Shown here in pieces: positions 31,422 through 40,335 of a DNA stretch of 64,000 nucleotides; positions within the stretch are counted from its first letter, which is position 1; every line of letters starts with the position of its first letter. The translations under genes and the position numbers were made by a program. The stretch comes from Acinetobacter lwoffii (GTDB lineage: Bacteria > Pseudomonadota > Gammaproteobacteria > Pseudomonadales > Moraxellaceae), in NCBI RefSeq assembly GCF_024129355.1, contig NZ_JAMXXP010000010.1:24930-88929 (forward strand). Direction: 5' to 3'. The notes under the pieces were generated by a model, which ran no database searches, was not told the origin of the DNA, and saw only the letters and a program-made list of their open reading frames with translations.

Positions 31422-32831
31422 ATGAAACCCGTAATTGCGCTCATTGGTCGTCCGAACGTCGGAAAATCAACGCTGTTCAACCAGATTACCAAGAGCCGTG
31501 ACGCATTGGTGGCAGACTTTGCAGGTCTGACACGCGACCGTAAATATGGCGATGCTACCTATCAAAATAAATCTTTCATTGTGGTCGATACTGGCGGTAT
31601 TGGCGAAAATGAAGGTGGTATTGATTCATATATGGCAGAGCAATCCAAGACTGCCATTCATGAAGCCGACATCATCATTTTTGTGGTTGATGCGCGTGCC
31701 GGACTGCTGGCTTCCGATGAACAGATTGCACGTGAATTGCGTACTTTAGGTAAAAAAGTCTTTCTGGTGGCCAACAAGGTCGACGGCGTACATGCTGAAG
31801 CTGCCCTGGTTGAATTCTACAAACTGGGTATGGGCGAACCGCTACAAGTGGCAGCCAGCCATGGTCGTGGTGTTCAGCAAATGCTGGAAGATGTACTTGC
31901 TGACGTACCGGAAGATGAAAATCCGGAAGAGCATGACAAAAACACGGGTCTGCGTTTAGCGATTATTGGTCGTCCAAACGTAGGTAAATCAACGCTGGTG
32001 AACCGCTTGCTCGGTGAAGAGCGTGTGGTGGCATTTGACCAGCCGGGTACAACACGTGACTCGATTTATATTCCATTCGAGCGTGATGGCCGTCAATATA
32101 CCCTGATTGATACTGCCGGGGTGCGCCGTAAAGGTAAAGTTGATGAAATGATTGAGAAATTCTCGATTGTTAAAACTTTACAGGCAATGAAAGATGCCAA
32201 CGTAATTGTTGTTGTGGTTGATGCGCGTGATGGTATTGTTGAGCAGGACTTGCATTTGATTGGCTATGCACTTGAAGCAGGTCGTGCCATGGTTATTGCA
32301 GTCAATAAATGGGATAACATGACTGAATATGATCGTAAGCAATGTAAGCTCGATGTAGAGCGTCGCTTCGATTTTATTCCATGGGCCAAAGTGCATTTGA
32401 TTTCTGCATTGCATGGAACTGGCGTGGGCGATCTTTATCCATCGATTCACCGTGCTTATGATTCATCTCGTTTGAAAGTATCACCGGCAAAAATCACCCA
32501 GATTTTAAATGATGCGACAGATGCCCACCAACCACCTATGGTTCAGGGTCGTCGTATTAAAATGCGTTACGCACATATGGGTGGACAAAATCCGCCAACG
32601 ATCGTGATTCACGGAAACAAGGTGGATAAAACCCCTGCGGATTATCGCCGTTACCTGGAAAATGTGTTCCGTAAAGTGTACAAGCTTGAAGGTACACCTA
32701 TTAAAATCGAGTTTAAAACTTCTGAAAACCCGTTTGAAGGCCGTAAGTCTCAAGTGGATGAGCGTGCAGCTGCACGTAAACGTCGTTATGTACAGAAGTT
32801 CAAGAAAGCCGAGAAGAAATTTAAGCGTTAA
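31422..32831 (+). CDS. der: ribosome-biogenesis GTPase Der (EngA)
   Basis: A protein of 469 residues with two tandem GTPase domains and a C-terminal KH-like domain; essential for 50S subunit maturation. The first P-loop is [10 protein letters not shown] near residue 8 with DTGG and NKVD motifs; the second is again [10 protein letters not shown] near residue 186, with DTAG and NKWD. The start at 31422 has AAAGG upstream and begins directly with the P-loop domain; an in-frame TTG six codons earlier is unnecessary. The C-terminus is strongly basic. Confidence 0.96.
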   Translation: MKPVIALIGRPNVGKSTLFNQITKSRDALVADFAGLTRDRKYGDATYQNKSFIVVDTGGIGENEGGIDSYMAEQSKTAIHEADIIIFVVDARAGLLASDEQIARELRTLGKKVFLVANKVDGVHAEAALVEFYKLGMGEPLQVAASHGRGVQQMLEDVLADVPEDENPEEHDKNTGLRLAIIGRPNVGKSTLVNRLLGEERVVAFDQPGTTRDSIYIPFERDGRQYTLIDTAGVRRKGKVDEMIEKFSIVKTLQAMKDANVIVVVVDARDGIVEQDLHLIGYALEAGRAMVIAVNKWDNMTEYDRKQCKLDVERRFDFIPWAKVHLISALHGTGVGDLYPSIHRAYDSSRLKVSPAKITQILNDATDAHQPPMVQGRRIKMRYAHMGGQNPPTIVIHGNKVDKTPADYRRYLENVFRKVYKLEGTPIKIEFKTSENPFEGRKSQVDERAAARKRRYVQKFKKAEKKFKR

Positions 32832-32856
32832 TTTTATAGTTTAAATTTTCCGGATA

Positions 32857-32885
32857 AAAAGCCTGCGTAAAGCGGGCTTTTTTTA
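32857..32885 (+). terminator. der terminator
   Basis: The stem AAGCCTGC/GCGGGCTT (one G-T pair) with a short loop is followed by a T-run. Confidence 0.85.
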
Positions 32886-33023
32886 TTACCTATAAAAATA
32901 TTTTTTAATCAGGCTTAATTTTGAATTTAATAAAAATAAAATATTCTTTTAATTATAGTTATTTAGTATAAGTATCAATTTAATATTTATGTGATATGTA
33001 TTATATTTGTGTGAAATTGTTAA

Positions 33024-33052
33024 TTCAGTCGCAAAAATGAAAATTGACTGAA
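33024..33052. promoter_or_regulatory. inverted repeat upstream of the exported three-gene cluster
   Basis: TTCAGTC and GACTGAA are separated by 15 bases, ending 50 bases before the first start codon, in A+T-rich DNA. It could be an operator for the cluster. No regulator family is recognised. Confidence 0.3.
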
Positions 33053-33101
33053 AAAGATCATAATAAATTACTACCCAAATTTGCGGTGGTGTGAGGGGAA
33101 C

Positions 33102-34610
33102 ATGAAAAAAACTGCATTGGCCTTAATCTGTATGATGGGTTTACCAAGCCTTGCATGCGCTGAAATGATCAAAGTGAATGGTGAGGGCAGTAGCCCCATT
33201 ATAAAAAAAGATCCAATAGGAACACGGAATCAAGCATTGAATAATGCAAAAACTGATGCAGTCATTGCTTTAATCAAAAAAATAAATGGCCCTCAAGCCA
33301 TGCAGGATGCCGAACTCCATCTGGCAGATATTGTGAAACAAGTTGACAATGGCTACGTATTTAATCGTGGTAGTCAAACCAACAATAACAATGAACTGGT
33401 TACTTCTATTTCAATTGAAATGGATGATCAGGAGTTTCGCCAGATCTTAAATGATCTGGGTTTATCCAAAAAGAATAGCCGAACCAGTCCGATCATGATC
33501 GTAATGGATGAATATTTTGGTGTACCGCGAGATAACTCAAAACCGGTGAAAGAGTTTACGTCGTACTTTTCTGACAAGAGCTATGCCTATGATGAAAAGG
33601 CCAGCTATGACGCGAAAGAAAGTGCAAAAGCCAGTGAAAGTTCATCATATTCATCAAAAGGCAAATCAGCTTCGGCTTCAGGCTATGCCTATGGTAATTA
33701 CTATGGTGCAGGTGCGGGCGTTGCTGCACGTTCATCAAGTCACAATAATTCAGGTAAATCTTCTGCTTCAGTAAGTTATAACGCCAGTGAATCAGCACGT
33801 TATAGCCAGTCTGAACGCCAGAATGATATTCAAAATTTTGTGAAATATGTGGAATATCAAACCCCGTCGACCACACCTGAGCGTGAAAATCAAACGTTAA
33901 CCTCAATTGCCCGTGCAGCATCTAAATATGATCTACGCTTAATGGATTCGGATGTGTTTCGTAGCCGTTATCTCAAAGGCAAGAGTATGACCATTCAACA
34001 ATTGCTGGGTGATGCAGAGCTGGCAAAACTTGCAGTGGCTGCACGTCAGGAAAAAGCGGACTGGTTTATGGTCGGTAGCTCTTATATTTATGACCGTGGT
34101 CGTTCAGGTGCAACGGGTCAGTTTGTTTGTGATGGTGCACTCAGCTATAAAATTTATTCAGTCGATGATGGCACACTGATGGGCGGCGATACCCGTACTG
34201 AATCATCCACGGCTGCAACGACAGATACTTGCCGTACCAATGTTGCCCGTAAACTGGGTGAAATGACGCTATCTGAAGTCGGCCCGCAAATCCTTGCCTA
34301 TTCGAAAAACCGCAGCATGTATGGTAAGGAAATAACCCTCTTTGTAAAAAGTGTATCGGGTAGCGTATCTAGCCGGTTAGGGGATGACCTGTACGTGGCC
34401 TTAGATGAAATGGATGGTGCGGAAAATATCGATATCCGTACCCAGGATGGCAAATTGGTCGAGATGACCATGACTTATAAGAGTGAAAAGCCGTTAAGTG
34501 CTGAACTTGCCAAAGCATTGCGCCGGGTAAATCCTGTTCTGTCGAATGCAGAACGCCTGCAAGCAGGGAATACCATTACTTTATGTATTGGTGGTACCCA
34601 ATGCAAATAA
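33102..34610 (+). CDS. exported protein of unknown function, FlgT/CsgG-like
   Basis: A 502-residue secreted protein. The start at 33102 has GAGGGG upstream and begins a signal peptide KKTALALICMMGLPSLACA. Mature residues to about 120 resemble the N-terminal FlgT/LPP20-type domain (VNGEGSSPI, then RNQALNNAKTDAVIALIKK). Residues about 153-239 are low complexity, rich in Ser, Tyr, Ala and Lys with little else. The second half has the alternating pattern of CsgG/TolB-N-like domains (KYDLRLMDSDVFRSRY, ADWFMVGSSYIYDRG, ALSYKIYSVDDGTLMGG). The next gene begins inside its last codons. Resemblances are by eye and need profile searches; no function is assigned. Confidence 0.7.
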   Translation: MKKTALALICMMGLPSLACAEMIKVNGEGSSPIIKKDPIGTRNQALNNAKTDAVIALIKKINGPQAMQDAELHLADIVKQVDNGYVFNRGSQTNNNNELVTSISIEMDDQEFRQILNDLGLSKKNSRTSPIMIVMDEYFGVPRDNSKPVKEFTSYFSDKSYAYDEKASYDAKESAKASESSSYSSKGKSASASGYAYGNYYGAGAGVAARSSSHNNSGKSSASVSYNASESARYSQSERQNDIQNFVKYVEYQTPSTTPERENQTLTSIARAASKYDLRLMDSDVFRSRYLKGKSMTIQQLLGDAELAKLAVAARQEKADWFMVGSSYIYDRGRSGATGQFVCDGALSYKIYSVDDGTLMGGDTRTESSTAATTDTCRTNVARKLGEMTLSEVGPQILAYSKNRSMYGKEITLFVKSVSGSVSSRLGDDLYVALDEMDGAENIDIRTQDGKLVEMTMTYKSEKPLSAELAKALRRVNPVLSNAERLQAGNTITLCIGGTQCK

Positions 34611-36661
34611 GCTTGAAAAAAGCCATGCTTGCCATGGCGCTGATGGGAACGGCTAGTCCACAGGCCAATATTCAGGTTTTTCCGGCGAAGGGAATTTATG
34701 GGCTGGAACTGCCTTGTCGTCAATCGGCAGAACATATAGAAGCAAACGCATCATCGATTTCCTGTGACTTTAGCAGGGCTGTATCTAGCGAGACGATTCG
34801 TACTCAAGTTGCACAGGCTTTCGAGCAGCAGCTGAAACAGGCCTTGCAAGATCAGGTGGTTACTTCAATTTCCCAACAGAATAAACATCGAAGCTATGTG
34901 GCCTCTCTGGAAGTTTTGCGGGCCAGCGAATATGTAGTGCAAAAGGAATCTACAGCCGAGATTTTTCTGCCAGTCACTTTAAGTTTAAAGTTGACCAATG
35001 TCTTGTCTGGAGAAGTGATTTATACCGATAGCGCTACCTTATCTCAACCTATACAGGTGCTGTCGACTGATGTCGAGGCGGCTACAACCCGTCAGGCGGT
35101 CCAGCAGAAATTTCAAAGTAGCTTGCTGTCCTTGACCCAGCAATTGACCCAGGATCTGCAGAAAAAATTTAAGGTTTCTGAAGTGCAGACTAAGGTGATT
35201 GACCGCTGGAAGTCTTATATGGTTTTGGATAAAGGCTTTAATCAGGGGATTGCCAAAGATGATGAGCTGAGCTCGGCTTCAGGAGATTTAATCCGGGTTG
35301 TCCATGCTGATAGCGATTATGCTGTGGCATTGCCTGTATTGATGAGTGGTAATTCAAGCCAGTTTAGCAAGATTTCGGCCAATACTCGTCAGGCACTGAA
35401 CAAGCCTAAAGCTTTGGTGGTGGATGTATTGACTTATCAAGGTGAGTCAAAAGACCTGATTGAGCAGATTTTTTCTGATGCGATCGGAGAAAATGCATCC
35501 TTTACCCTTACACCAGTCAACAAACGTTATAGCGTGCTCGCACAGAGTATCAGTGAGCAGACGGGTTTAACTAATCAGGAAACCCAGCATCAGCGTGAAC
35601 TTCCTGAATTTTTTATTCGTATTAATGTGATTCCTGTAATTGGTTATCAACAGCAAGTCGGCAAGATGACTGAGCAACAAGTGGTACATAGTGAAGTGTT
35701 TGCTGAAATGATTGACCGTTCTGGGCGCGTGATTTATTCGGCACATGCAACTGATGAAATCAGTGAAACCATTTCACAAGGAATGGGTTTTTCACTGGAT
35801 ACGCGTAAGGAAGTGGCACTCAAAAATGCTTTGGTGAAATTGGGTCAGCAATTCCAGAAAGGGATTCAATTTACCCGTTCAGATTTGCAGGTAGCGAGTG
35901 GTGGTAGTGAGATCATCACGATTCAGGATGCAGGCGAGCGTTTGACCACAGGCATGAAAATTCATGTGTATAACCGTGAAAAAGTTGCTCAGCGTCAAGT
36001 ATTAATCCCGACTTGGGAAGCCACAGTCATTGAGCGTCAAGGGACTAAAGTCAAAGCGCAGCTTGATTTTCCTGTGAGTGGAAATGACCGTCTGCCGGTA
36101 CGTTCGGGTGACAGCATCTTGGTGGATAGCCATGCTGCTGTGGGTGAGTCGAAACTTGCACGGGTACTTTGTCCAAGCTTGCATACCGATCAAGTTGGAG
36201 AGATTCCATTTTATGGATTTGGTCCGCTGATTTATCACGCATTTACCAGTCAGTCCAAACGTCCATTTTATGCCACAGGTTCAGGTTTTAAAGGGCAGAC
36301 CAGTTTAGAAACATCAATTATAAAAATGACTGAAAATGCCGGCTTTAAAAAACAGCTTAATTTGAAACTGTATGTGCCCAAAGACGAGTGCTTACAGCCA
36401 GCATTCAAGATTCAGGTTCGAGAAGACTCTATTAAATGCAATGCAGACAAATCCAGTTGCGATGCCACTTTGGTGTTGGCAGGTGGCGCGCGGCGTTTTA
36501 ATGCAAAACAGGAACGTGTTGGGGCTGTCGGTTTACAGCAAGAAGTCAGTTTAAAAGGCATTGATATTACCCATCGTCATGAAATGTACAACATTCAGAT
36601 GTTCAAGGCATTACCAAAAATTTTAAATCAGATCGTGCAAAAAGCCGATGCAGTTCAGTAA
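34601..36661 (+). CDS. exported protein of unknown function, FlgT-like
   Basis: A 686-residue protein with a short signal-like N-terminus (SLKKAMLAMALMGTASPQA). The following part, VFPAKGIYGLELPCRQSAEH and onward, resembles the middle domain of FlgT, and two segments resemble the FlgT C-terminal SH3-like domain (SYMVLDKGFNQGIAKDDELS and AGERLTTGMKIHVYN). The start at 34601 overlaps the preceding gene by 10 bases, so translation is coupled. Seven or so Cys residues suggest disulphides in the periplasm. FlgT in Vibrio builds the flagellar H-ring, but Acinetobacter lacks flagella, so another envelope role must apply. Confidence 0.7.
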   Translation: MQISLKKAMLAMALMGTASPQANIQVFPAKGIYGLELPCRQSAEHIEANASSISCDFSRAVSSETIRTQVAQAFEQQLKQALQDQVVTSISQQNKHRSYVASLEVLRASEYVVQKESTAEIFLPVTLSLKLTNVLSGEVIYTDSATLSQPIQVLSTDVEAATTRQAVQQKFQSSLLSLTQQLTQDLQKKFKVSEVQTKVIDRWKSYMVLDKGFNQGIAKDDELSSASGDLIRVVHADSDYAVALPVLMSGNSSQFSKISANTRQALNKPKALVVDVLTYQGESKDLIEQIFSDAIGENASFTLTPVNKRYSVLAQSISEQTGLTNQETQHQRELPEFFIRINVIPVIGYQQQVGKMTEQQVVHSEVFAEMIDRSGRVIYSAHATDEISETISQGMGFSLDTRKEVALKNALVKLGQQFQKGIQFTRSDLQVASGGSEIITIQDAGERLTTGMKIHVYNREKVAQRQVLIPTWEATVIERQGTKVKAQLDFPVSGNDRLPVRSGDSILVDSHAAVGESKLARVLCPSLHTDQVGEIPFYGFGPLIYHAFTSQSKRPFYATGSGFKGQTSLETSIIKMTENAGFKKQLNLKLYVPKDECLQPAFKIQVREDSIKCNADKSSCDATLVLAGGARRFNAKQERVGAVGLQQEVSLKGIDITHRHEMYNIQMFKALPKILNQIVQKADAVQ

Positions 36662-36682
36662 GGAATTATAAGGGGAAATACT

Positions 36683-37378
36683 ATGAAAAAAATCGCAAGC
36701 ATCTTGATCTTGGGAAGTGCTGTATTGGCATCGCAAAGCCATGCCGGTCTTGGAACATTGAGTAGTCTGGCATCAAAAGCAGTTGCAACGACAACAGGCA
36801 CATCTTCACAAAATCTGGATTTGGCGGGTTTTCTTAAGCAGGCACAAGCCACCAATGCCATGTTTATTCAAAGCCGAACGACACTGGCAACCCTGTTTGC
36901 TGAACGTAAAGACAGTGAAGAGCTGAAAACCAAATTAAACAGCTTGAAAACTACCTCGGACGTAAAGGAAAAAGAGGCCATCCAGAAAGAGATTACCAAA
37001 TTGACCAATGATGTTCTGGATGCATCAAAAAAGGATGAAGCGGCGACACTGGAACGTATTAATGCATTAAGTGTAAGCCAGAAACAGCTTCTAGTTAACT
37101 CACTTACTAACTTTGCGATTGCGGGCTTGTCTGCACGCGAACTCGTGCTTAATAGTAAGCAGGTGTCTATGCAAATGCTCAGTAATCCGCGTAGTGTCAG
37201 CGATAGCGGTATGTCTTTTATGGATGCCAAAGGTCTATTAGGTGATGTGACTGGAATTGCAAAAAACGCAACAATGGCATTGGTGGAGTATCCGCAATTG
37301 ATGAAAAAAGCGGGCTTGAACTTTAAGGCGCCAGAATCTGCAGCAGCAAAACCAGTTGATATTTCTGATTCAATCTAA
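36683..37378 (+). CDS. exported helical protein of unknown function
   Basis: A 231-residue secreted protein with a strong ribosome-binding site (AAGGGG) and signal peptide KKIASILILGSAVLASQSHA. The mature part is predicted largely helical, with a Lys/Glu-rich coiled-coil-like region (residues about 75-130, KDSEELKTKLNSLKTTSDVK) and a central hydrophobic LVNSLTNFAIAGLSA segment. I recognise no family. It is the third gene of the cluster, 21 bases after the second, and is followed by a strong terminator, so the three genes form one transcription unit. Confidence 0.7.
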   Translation: MKKIASILILGSAVLASQSHAGLGTLSSLASKAVATTTGTSSQNLDLAGFLKQAQATNAMFIQSRTTLATLFAERKDSEELKTKLNSLKTTSDVKEKEAIQKEITKLTNDVLDASKKDEAATLERINALSVSQKQLLVNSLTNFAIAGLSARELVLNSKQVSMQMLSNPRSVSDSGMSFMDAKGLLGDVTGIAKNATMALVEYPQLMKKAGLNFKAPESAAAKPVDISDSI

Positions 37379-37390
37379 GCAATATGAGTC

Positions 37391-37421
37391 TAGCCTGTTT
37401 TCGAACAGGCTTTCTTTTTTT
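37391..37421 (+). terminator. terminator of the three-gene cluster
   Basis: AGCCTGTT and AACAGGCT pair around a TTCG tetraloop, and a T-rich run follows. Confidence 0.92.
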
Positions 37422-37458
37422 ATCTGGCGACGTAAAATGAAAAAGTCCATCTGTTTCT

Positions 37459-38118
37459 ATGAGCTTTGCATTGTCGCGAAATATTCAAATTTATCTACAA
37501 AAAATAGATCAGTTCTTTTCGATTAAACCGCCTGAATCACGGGTAGAGCAAATCAAAAATCGAAAACTGGCAATTTATGCGCGACGTAACCAGTTGCTGT
37601 CAGATCAATTCAATCATCCGATCCAATCTCTGGATTTCACCGCCACTGAATATGGCAAGCCTTATTTAAATGACTATCCGGATTTCAGTTTTAATCATAG
37701 TCATAGTCAAAATTTCTACGCCCTGGCCACGAGCAGGAATGTCCAAAACTTGGGAATCGATATTGAAGAACTGAGCCGTAAAGTCCGTTTTGAAGCTTTG
37801 GCACAGCACGCCTTCCATCCTGAAGAACTCAAAAATTGGCAAGCGCTGGCTTATGACCCTGAATACTGGTTTAAAGTCTGGACGACCAAAGAGGCCGTGT
37901 TAAAGGCATCAGGCTTGGGAATCCGGATCAACCTCAACGAACTCAATACCAATATCCATCCTGAGCAAAATGGTGGGCGCTGCGAACATCCAGAGATTGG
38001 CATCTATGCTTATCAAAATTATTCTATTGCTGGCTGTATGCTCACCGTGGCTTGGCAAAGTGAGCATTCCTGCAAAGGGTTGAGATTTCCAGTGATCCAG
38101 ATTCATCACACTGTCTAA
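37459..38118 (+). CDS. 4'-phosphopantetheinyl transferase superfamily protein
   Basis: A 219-residue Sfp-type transferase that moves phosphopantetheine from coenzyme A to a Ser of carrier proteins. The magnesium-binding motif is LGIDIEEL and the second signature is WTTKEAVLKASGLGI, both intact. NHSHSQNFYALA is the usual upstream block. Sfp-type enzymes serve siderophore or lipopeptide synthesis as well as fatty acid carriers. No carrier-protein genes are near. It converges with the SDR gene; no clear terminator lies between them. Confidence 0.85.
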   Translation: MSFALSRNIQIYLQKIDQFFSIKPPESRVEQIKNRKLAIYARRNQLLSDQFNHPIQSLDFTATEYGKPYLNDYPDFSFNHSHSQNFYALATSRNVQNLGIDIEELSRKVRFEALAQHAFHPEELKNWQALAYDPEYWFKVWTTKEAVLKASGLGIRINLNELNTNIHPEQNGGRCEHPEIGIYAYQNYSIAGCMLTVAWQSEHSCKGLRFPVIQIHHTV

Positions 38119-38141
38119 AACAGAATCAACCCAAATATTTT

Positions 38142-38912
38142 TTATTTTCTGGAAATGAGCAGATTACTCAGTCGATTCACAAATTTTGGACTCATTCGCG
38201 ATAAATGAAATAAAAACTGGCTTTTGAAACCAACCGGATGATGCGTGGCTTGCCAGATGGAATCTTTGAGTTCTGCCAGTTTCAGAATATCTTGTGCGAC
38301 ATCTTCTGCTTTTAAATGCACGCCCATCTTTTTGATGCTTTCTGCCTGCATATCTTTGACCATGGCCGTACTGACGAAAAGCGGCATTACATCCAAGACT
38401 CGAATCCCATAGGGTTGCCACTCAATATCCAGACTTTCAGTCAGGCCACGCACTGCAAACTTGCTGGTGGAATAACTGCTTAAATCGGCTTGGCCATAAA
38501 TCGCCGAAGCTGAAGATAGATTGATGATGCGGGCAAATGAAGATTCTTTTAAATAAGGGAAAGCGGCATGACAGCCGTTCATGACTCCTTTAACATTAAT
38601 ATCCAGAGTCCGATGATGCGCCATAATATCAGTTTCTTCAAAAGGGCCTGAATATAAAATCCCGGCATTATTGACCAGAATATTGATTTCACCTGCCCAA
38701 GCTGAAAATTCGGCTAAAGCTGTTTCCCAGGACGTATAACCAGCCACATCCAGAAAACCGGCTTTGGCATGTTCGCCCAGTTGCTGGGCCAGTTGTTCTG
38801 CCTGCTCCACCTGAACATCATAAATACCCACCTTGTAGCCGTGCTGGTAAAATAGGGCGGCTGTCGCGGCACCAATTCCTTGTGCTGCACCGCTAATCAA
38901 TATACTGTGCAT
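38142..38912 (-). CDS. short-chain dehydrogenase/reductase
   Basis: A 256-residue SDR-family NAD(P)-dependent oxidoreductase. The cofactor motif is SGAAQGIGAATA (TGXXXGXG type, with Ser for Thr), NNAG follows in ILVNNAGILYSG, and the catalytic set is Ser in INLSSASAIYG with YSTSK. The start at 38912 has AAGGAG upstream; the frame extends to 38948 but without support. The C-terminus is basic and Ser/Leu-rich. Substrate unknown. It stands alone, divergent from mazG. Confidence 0.88.
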   Translation of the reverse strand: MHSILISGAAQGIGAATAALFYQHGYKVGIYDVQVEQAEQLAQQLGEHAKAGFLDVAGYTSWETALAEFSAWAGEINILVNNAGILYSGPFEETDIMAHHRTLDINVKGVMNGCHAAFPYLKESSFARIINLSSASAIYGQADLSSYSTSKFAVRGLTESLDIEWQPYGIRVLDVMPLFVSTAMVKDMQAESIKKMGVHLKAEDVAQDILKLAELKDSIWQATHHPVGFKSQFLFHLSRMSPKFVNRLSNLLISRK

Positions 38913-39004
38913 GTGCCTGATCTCCTTATTGTCTTTTTTTTTGAGCATAACAAGAAACTGGCAGATTGACGCGACAATTTGGTAAAAAAAAGAGGTTTTT
39001 AAAC

Positions 39005-39817
39005 ATGGAACAACTACTCAAGGTCATGCGCGAATTACGTGAAAAATGTCCATGGGATCAGCAGCAGACCCCCGAATCTCTGACCAAATATGCCATTGAG
39101 GAAGCTTACGAAGTCGAAGCGGCAGTCCGCTCTGGAAAAGTCGACGATGTCCGCGATGAGCTGGGTGATTTGCTGTTACAGGTAGTGTTCCAGTCGCAAA
39201 TGTATAGCGAGCAGGGGGCTTTCGATTTTCAGGATGTGGTTCAGGCCATTACCGATAAACTGGTTCGCCGTCATCCGCATGTATTTCAGGCTGAACAATT
39301 TGCAAAAATGAGTCCGGAAGATGTGTCTGAGCTATGGAAAGAAATGAAACAGCAAGAAAAGCAGGGCAAGCCGCGTTCACGTCTGGATGATATTAAACAT
39401 GCACCGGCTTTGGTGCAGGCCGATGAAATTCAAAAAAATGTCGCCAAAATCGGTTTTGATTTTCCGGACATGGCGGGTGCTTATGCCAAGCTGGAAGAAG
39501 AACTGGCTGAATTAAAAGAAGCGGTAGCCGGACAAAATTCCGATGAAATACAGGAAGAATTTGGCGACTGCTTATTTTCTCTGGTCAATGTTGGACGTAA
39601 ACTTGGCATCTCCAGCGAGATGGCATTATTGGGTACGATCCATAAATTTCGGACCCGCTTTGCCTTGATGGAAGATCAGGCAGAACGACAACAATTAGAC
39701 TTGGAAAAGCTGTCACTAACTGAACTTGATCAGCTGTGGGAACAGGCTAAATTAGAATTAAAACAAAGAGCAGCACATGAAAAAAATACCTTATCGAATC
39801 GGTCCGACGTGGATTAA
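39005..39817 (+). CDS. mazG: nucleoside triphosphate pyrophosphohydrolase MazG
   Basis: A 270-residue enzyme with two tandem MazG domains that hydrolyse nucleoside triphosphates to monophosphates, cleaning damaged nucleotides and influencing (p)ppGpp-related survival. The first domain shows [16 protein letters not shown] and [10 protein letters not shown] with EXXE and DELGDLLLQ; the second repeats the pattern in [13 protein letters not shown] and [10 protein letters not shown]. The start at 39005 has AGAGG upstream. Its end overlaps the comEA-like gene by 41 bases in a different frame. Confidence 0.93.
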   Translation: MEQLLKVMRELREKCPWDQQQTPESLTKYAIEEAYEVEAAVRSGKVDDVRDELGDLLLQVVFQSQMYSEQGAFDFQDVVQAITDKLVRRHPHVFQAEQFAKMSPEDVSELWKEMKQQEKQGKPRSRLDDIKHAPALVQADEIQKNVAKIGFDFPDMAGAYAKLEEELAELKEAVAGQNSDEIQEEFGDCLFSLVNVGRKLGISSEMALLGTIHKFRTRFALMEDQAERQQLDLEKLSLTELDQLWEQAKLELKQRAAHEKNTLSNRSDVD

Positions 39818-40199
39818 TCTTCTTCTGAGTTGCTGGTTGGGCTTTATTTCTATCGGAACAGCGCATGCGACTGCGACCGATTATATGGAATGGAAGACCC
39901 AGCAACAGCAACATGATGCACGTCTGAAGAAAAAAGCTGCCGCTACGGCCTCATCCGAAAGCAATCACTATCTGGCGAAGCCTGCATTATCGGCATCTTC
40001 CGCTGCTGATAAAATCAGTTTAAATCATGCGACTGTGGAGCAATTACAGCAGCTGAATGGCATTGGTCAAAAGAAGGCCGAAGCGATTATTGAACATCGG
40101 CAAAAAAACGGAAAATTCAAAAGCATTGAAGAGATTCAGCTAGTCAAAGGCATTGGGCCGGCATTATTTGCCAAAAATAAGGCTAAACTGGCCTTATAA
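39777..40199 (+). CDS. ComEA-like helix-hairpin-helix DNA-binding protein
   Basis: A 140-residue exported protein. A hydrophobic N-terminal segment ([19 protein letters not shown]) serves as signal or anchor, a variable linker follows, and the C-terminal 60 residues form a double helix-hairpin-helix: [20 protein letters not shown] and [19 protein letters not shown]. This is the ComEA pattern; ComEA binds incoming DNA in the periplasm during natural transformation. The start lies inside mazG with a purine-rich site before it, so expression is tied to mazG. It could instead be a generic HhH protein, but export supports ComEA. Confidence 0.82.
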   Translation: MKKIPYRIGPTWINLLLSCWLGFISIGTAHATATDYMEWKTQQQQHDARLKKKAAATASSESNHYLAKPALSASSAADKISLNHATVEQLQQLNGIGQKKAEAIIEHRQKNGKFKSIEEIQLVKGIGPALFAKNKAKLAL

Positions 40200-40259
40200 G
40201 GCGACAGCACGGATCATGACTAGCTGATTGATTTGACTCGCAGGATTGACATAATCAAA

Positions 40260-40288
40260 TTGCCCTTTAGTCGTGTAAGCGATATGAT
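40260..40288 (+). promoter_or_regulatory. candidate promoter of pcnB operon
   Basis: TTGCCC and TATGAT are spaced by 17 bases, 48 bases before the TTG start of pcnB. The ribosome-binding site AGGAG follows at 40321. Confidence 0.5.
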
Positions 40289-40335
40289 TAGCGTCATCTT
40301 AGAATTTTACGTTCAGACGTAGGAGACAGCGTCTT

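Noticed and set aside
33583..33921. Open frames opposite and within the low-complexity part of the first cluster gene
   Set aside because: They follow from the repetitive base composition and have no start signals or recognisable content.
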